Shown here in pieces: positions 5,240-5,659 of a DNA stretch of 5,659 nt. The stretch's first letter is position 1. Each line of letters opens with the position of its first letter. Made by a program: the position numbers and the translations under genes. The stretch comes from JBHPCZ01 sp042573625 (GTDB lineage Bacteria; Desulfobacterota; Desulfobacteria; Desulfobacterales; UBA11574): assembly GCA_042573625.1 (NCBI GenBank), contig JBHPCZ010000171.1, positions 1-5,659 on the forward strand, read 5' to 3'. The notes under the pieces are model-generated. The model was not told the origin of the DNA and made no database searches. It saw only the letters and a list, made by a program, of their open reading frames with translations.

Positions 5240-5275
5240 CTATAATTTGCAAAGTAAAATAGGTGATTTAAAGAA

Positions 5276-5395
5276 ATGAGGACGTTTTTTCTAAATAAAA
5301 ATTTATCACAAACTGATATCTGGTGTGTAAAGTTTGAGGAAGGATACAGAGAAAGTGATTTTATAGGCATTGAAGGGATATTGATCATATATTGA
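5276..5395 (+). CDS. Weak small ORF (39 aa), possibly gene debris
   Basis: ATG 5276 follows AGGTGAT (5261-5267) by 8 bases and is preceded by TATAAT at 5241-5246, so transcription and translation are conceivable. The 39-residue product (MRTFFLNKNL..., then FEEGYRESDFIGIEG) ends at TGA 5393-5395. The same frame then stays open to TGA 5459-5461, adding 21 residues (FDCLSVDEDDLTTVKIRICLT). This could mean a decayed gene with a point stop, or simply chance in AT-rich DNA. No motif or family is recognised. Confidence 0.22.
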   Translation: MRTFFLNKNLSQTDIWCVKFEEGYRESDFIGIEGILIIY

Positions 5396-5424
5396 TTTGA
5401 TTGTTTGTCGGTAGACGAAGATGA

Positions 5425-5450
5425 TTTGACAACGGTCAAAATTCGAATTT
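5425..5450. repeat. Two adjoining palindromes (TTTGAC-AACG-GTCAAA and AAATTCGAATTT)
   Basis: TTTGAC (5425-5430) and GTCAAA (5435-5440) form a 6-bp inverted repeat with a 4-base centre. It overlaps by two bases the perfect 12-bp palindrome at 5439-5450. A TTGAC also recurs at 5453-5457. This could be an operator for a dimeric regulator; TTGACA at 5426-5431 resembles a -35 box, but no -10 lies at 16-18 bases. Confidence 0.35.
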
Positions 5451-5625
5451 GCTTGACCTGACACCAGCAAAATATGATATCTGCATTTCAATTGTTTTTA
5501 ATATGTCCGCGATACTGGCAAGAAATCCAAAAAATGGAAAGGGAATAATTTTTGAGATATCATTATCATATCTCTTTGTGAGTGAAAATAGATACTTTGC
5601 AAGGTATCTCCTTGTGCCAAGATAA
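5449..5625 (+). CDS. Weak ORF (58 aa), possible 3' remnant of a gene
   Basis: From TTG 5449 the frame is open for 58 codons to TAA 5623-5625, and it is open back to 5425. The translation looks protein-like: residues 3-20 (DLTPAKYDICISIVFNMS), then ARNPKNGKG, and YLFVSENRYFARYLLVPR at the end. No SD precedes TTG 5449 or the internal ATG at 5503, so it may be the end of a gene whose start is lost, perhaps continuous by frameshift with the ORF at 5276-5461. Against this, the region is AT-rich and the last 70 bases contain a DNA repeat that alone accounts for the repeated Y-L-x-V pattern. I do not recognise a family. Confidence 0.25.
   Translation: MLDLTPAKYDICISIVFNMSAILARNPKNGKGIIFEISLSYLFVSENRYFARYLLVPR
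5554..5617. repeat. Two tandem inverted-repeat units, each ending in TATCTCyTTGTG
   Basis: Unit 1 has GAGATAT (5554-5560) and ATATCTC (5568-5574), a 7-bp stem with a 7-base centre. Unit 2 has AGATAC (5590-5595) and GTATCT (5604-5609), a 6-bp stem. Both right arms run into the same tail: TATCTCTTTGTG at 5569-5580 and TATCTCCTTGTG at 5606-5617, which match at 11 of 12 positions 37 bases apart. Such paired sites often bind a regulator, replication initiator or recombinase. No such gene is visible nearby. Confidence 0.45.
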
Positions 5626-5659
5626 ATCCAGATCGCTGGGATTCCCGTATGGCGGGATG
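5626..5659. repeat. REP-like double hairpin, cut by the right edge
   Basis: CCAG-ATCG-CTGG (5628-5639) is followed directly by TCCCG-TATGG-CGGGA (5643-5657). The second half matches the general pattern ATTCCC-N(7-8)-GGGA of small dispersed repeats seen in many proteobacterial genomes (for example the dRS3-type repeats of Neisseria), from memory. It probably continues beyond the window. Confidence 0.45.

Larger units (their letters stand above)
4990..5659. other. AT-rich region without a convincing gene
   Basis: Composition changes visibly after the terminator: long A and T runs replace the balanced coding sequence upstream, and no frame has a well-supported gene. The region holds short inverted repeats (5092-5106, 5155-5239, 5425-5450, 5554-5617), a TATAAT at 5241-5246 without a good -35, two weak ORFs (5276-5395 and 5449-5625), and a REP-like double hairpin at the right edge. 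The two reverse-strand ORFs here (5227-5439 and 5306-5491) have low-complexity Ser/Asn/Tyr-rich translations and no SD, and I do not accept them. It may be an element boundary, a transfer or regulatory region, or decayed sequence. Confidence 0.6.

Noticed and set aside
5241..5246. TATAAT as a sigma-70 promoter
   Set aside because: The -10 is perfect but no acceptable -35 lies 16-18 bases upstream, and TG is not at the extended -10 spacing; kept only as a remark.
5378..5396. ATATTGAT direct repeat 11 bases apart as iterons
   Set aside because: Only two copies, in AT-rich sequence, with no third copy at the same period.
5227..5491. Two overlapping reverse-strand ORFs in the AT-rich region
   Set aside because: Low-complexity Ser/Asn/Tyr-rich translations, no SD, no recognisable motif; consistent with chance in AT-rich DNA.
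1..5659. CRISPR array, tRNA or rRNA genes
   Set aside because: No regularly spaced repeats of 20-40 bases and no tRNA cloverleaf or rRNA core motif seen on either strand.

Overview
This window looks like part of a bacterial mobile element (conjugative element, plasmid or prophage-like accessory region). It carries eleven tightly packed genes, all on the + strand and all before about position 4946, followed by about 700 bases of AT-rich DNA with no convincing gene. Almost every gene has a near-consensus Shine-Dalgarno (AGGAGG or AAGGAGGTG) 4-6 bases before its start. This fits a bacterium with strong SD use. The style (small zinc-ribbon proteins, ArdC, RadC-like, SprT-like) resembles accessory islands of Desulfobacterota/Deltaproteobacteria, but that host guess rests on memory of similar proteins and is weak. 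No rRNA, tRNA, CRISPR array, integrase, transposase, relaxase or replication gene is visible.

Layout. 1-672: a gene cut by the left edge, then two very small CxxC...CxxC proteins, tightly coupled. 748-1257: an acidic protein of unknown family. 1341-2277: a two-gene unit of unknowns, the second very acidic. 2369-3506: an ArdC-type antirestriction protein overlapping a small conserved-looking unknown. 3585-4946: a small Cys/His protein, a RadC-like JAB/MPN protein, and an SprT-like metallopeptidase with a C-terminal zinc ribbon. A strong hairpin closes this last block at 4953-4988. After it come AT-rich sequence, several inverted repeats, two weak ORFs that may be gene debris, and a REP-like double hairpin cut by the right edge.

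The transcription layout is unusual. Four intergenic gaps share one plan: stop codon, 18-29 bases, a terminator-like hairpin, 7-18 bases, SD, next gene. The gap after each hairpin is too short for a separate promoter. The hairpins are therefore either attenuators or terminators that are read through, or module boundaries of a mosaic locus.

How the genes may work together (inference): ArdC proteins protect incoming plasmid DNA from restriction. RadC-like and SprT-like proteins are common cargo of the same elements, and SprT relatives include proteases of DNA-protein crosslinks. The unknown genes, especially the acidic ones at 748 and 1711, sit in this anti-restriction context and are reasonable candidates for further anti-defence or establishment functions. 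Nothing in the sequence proves it.
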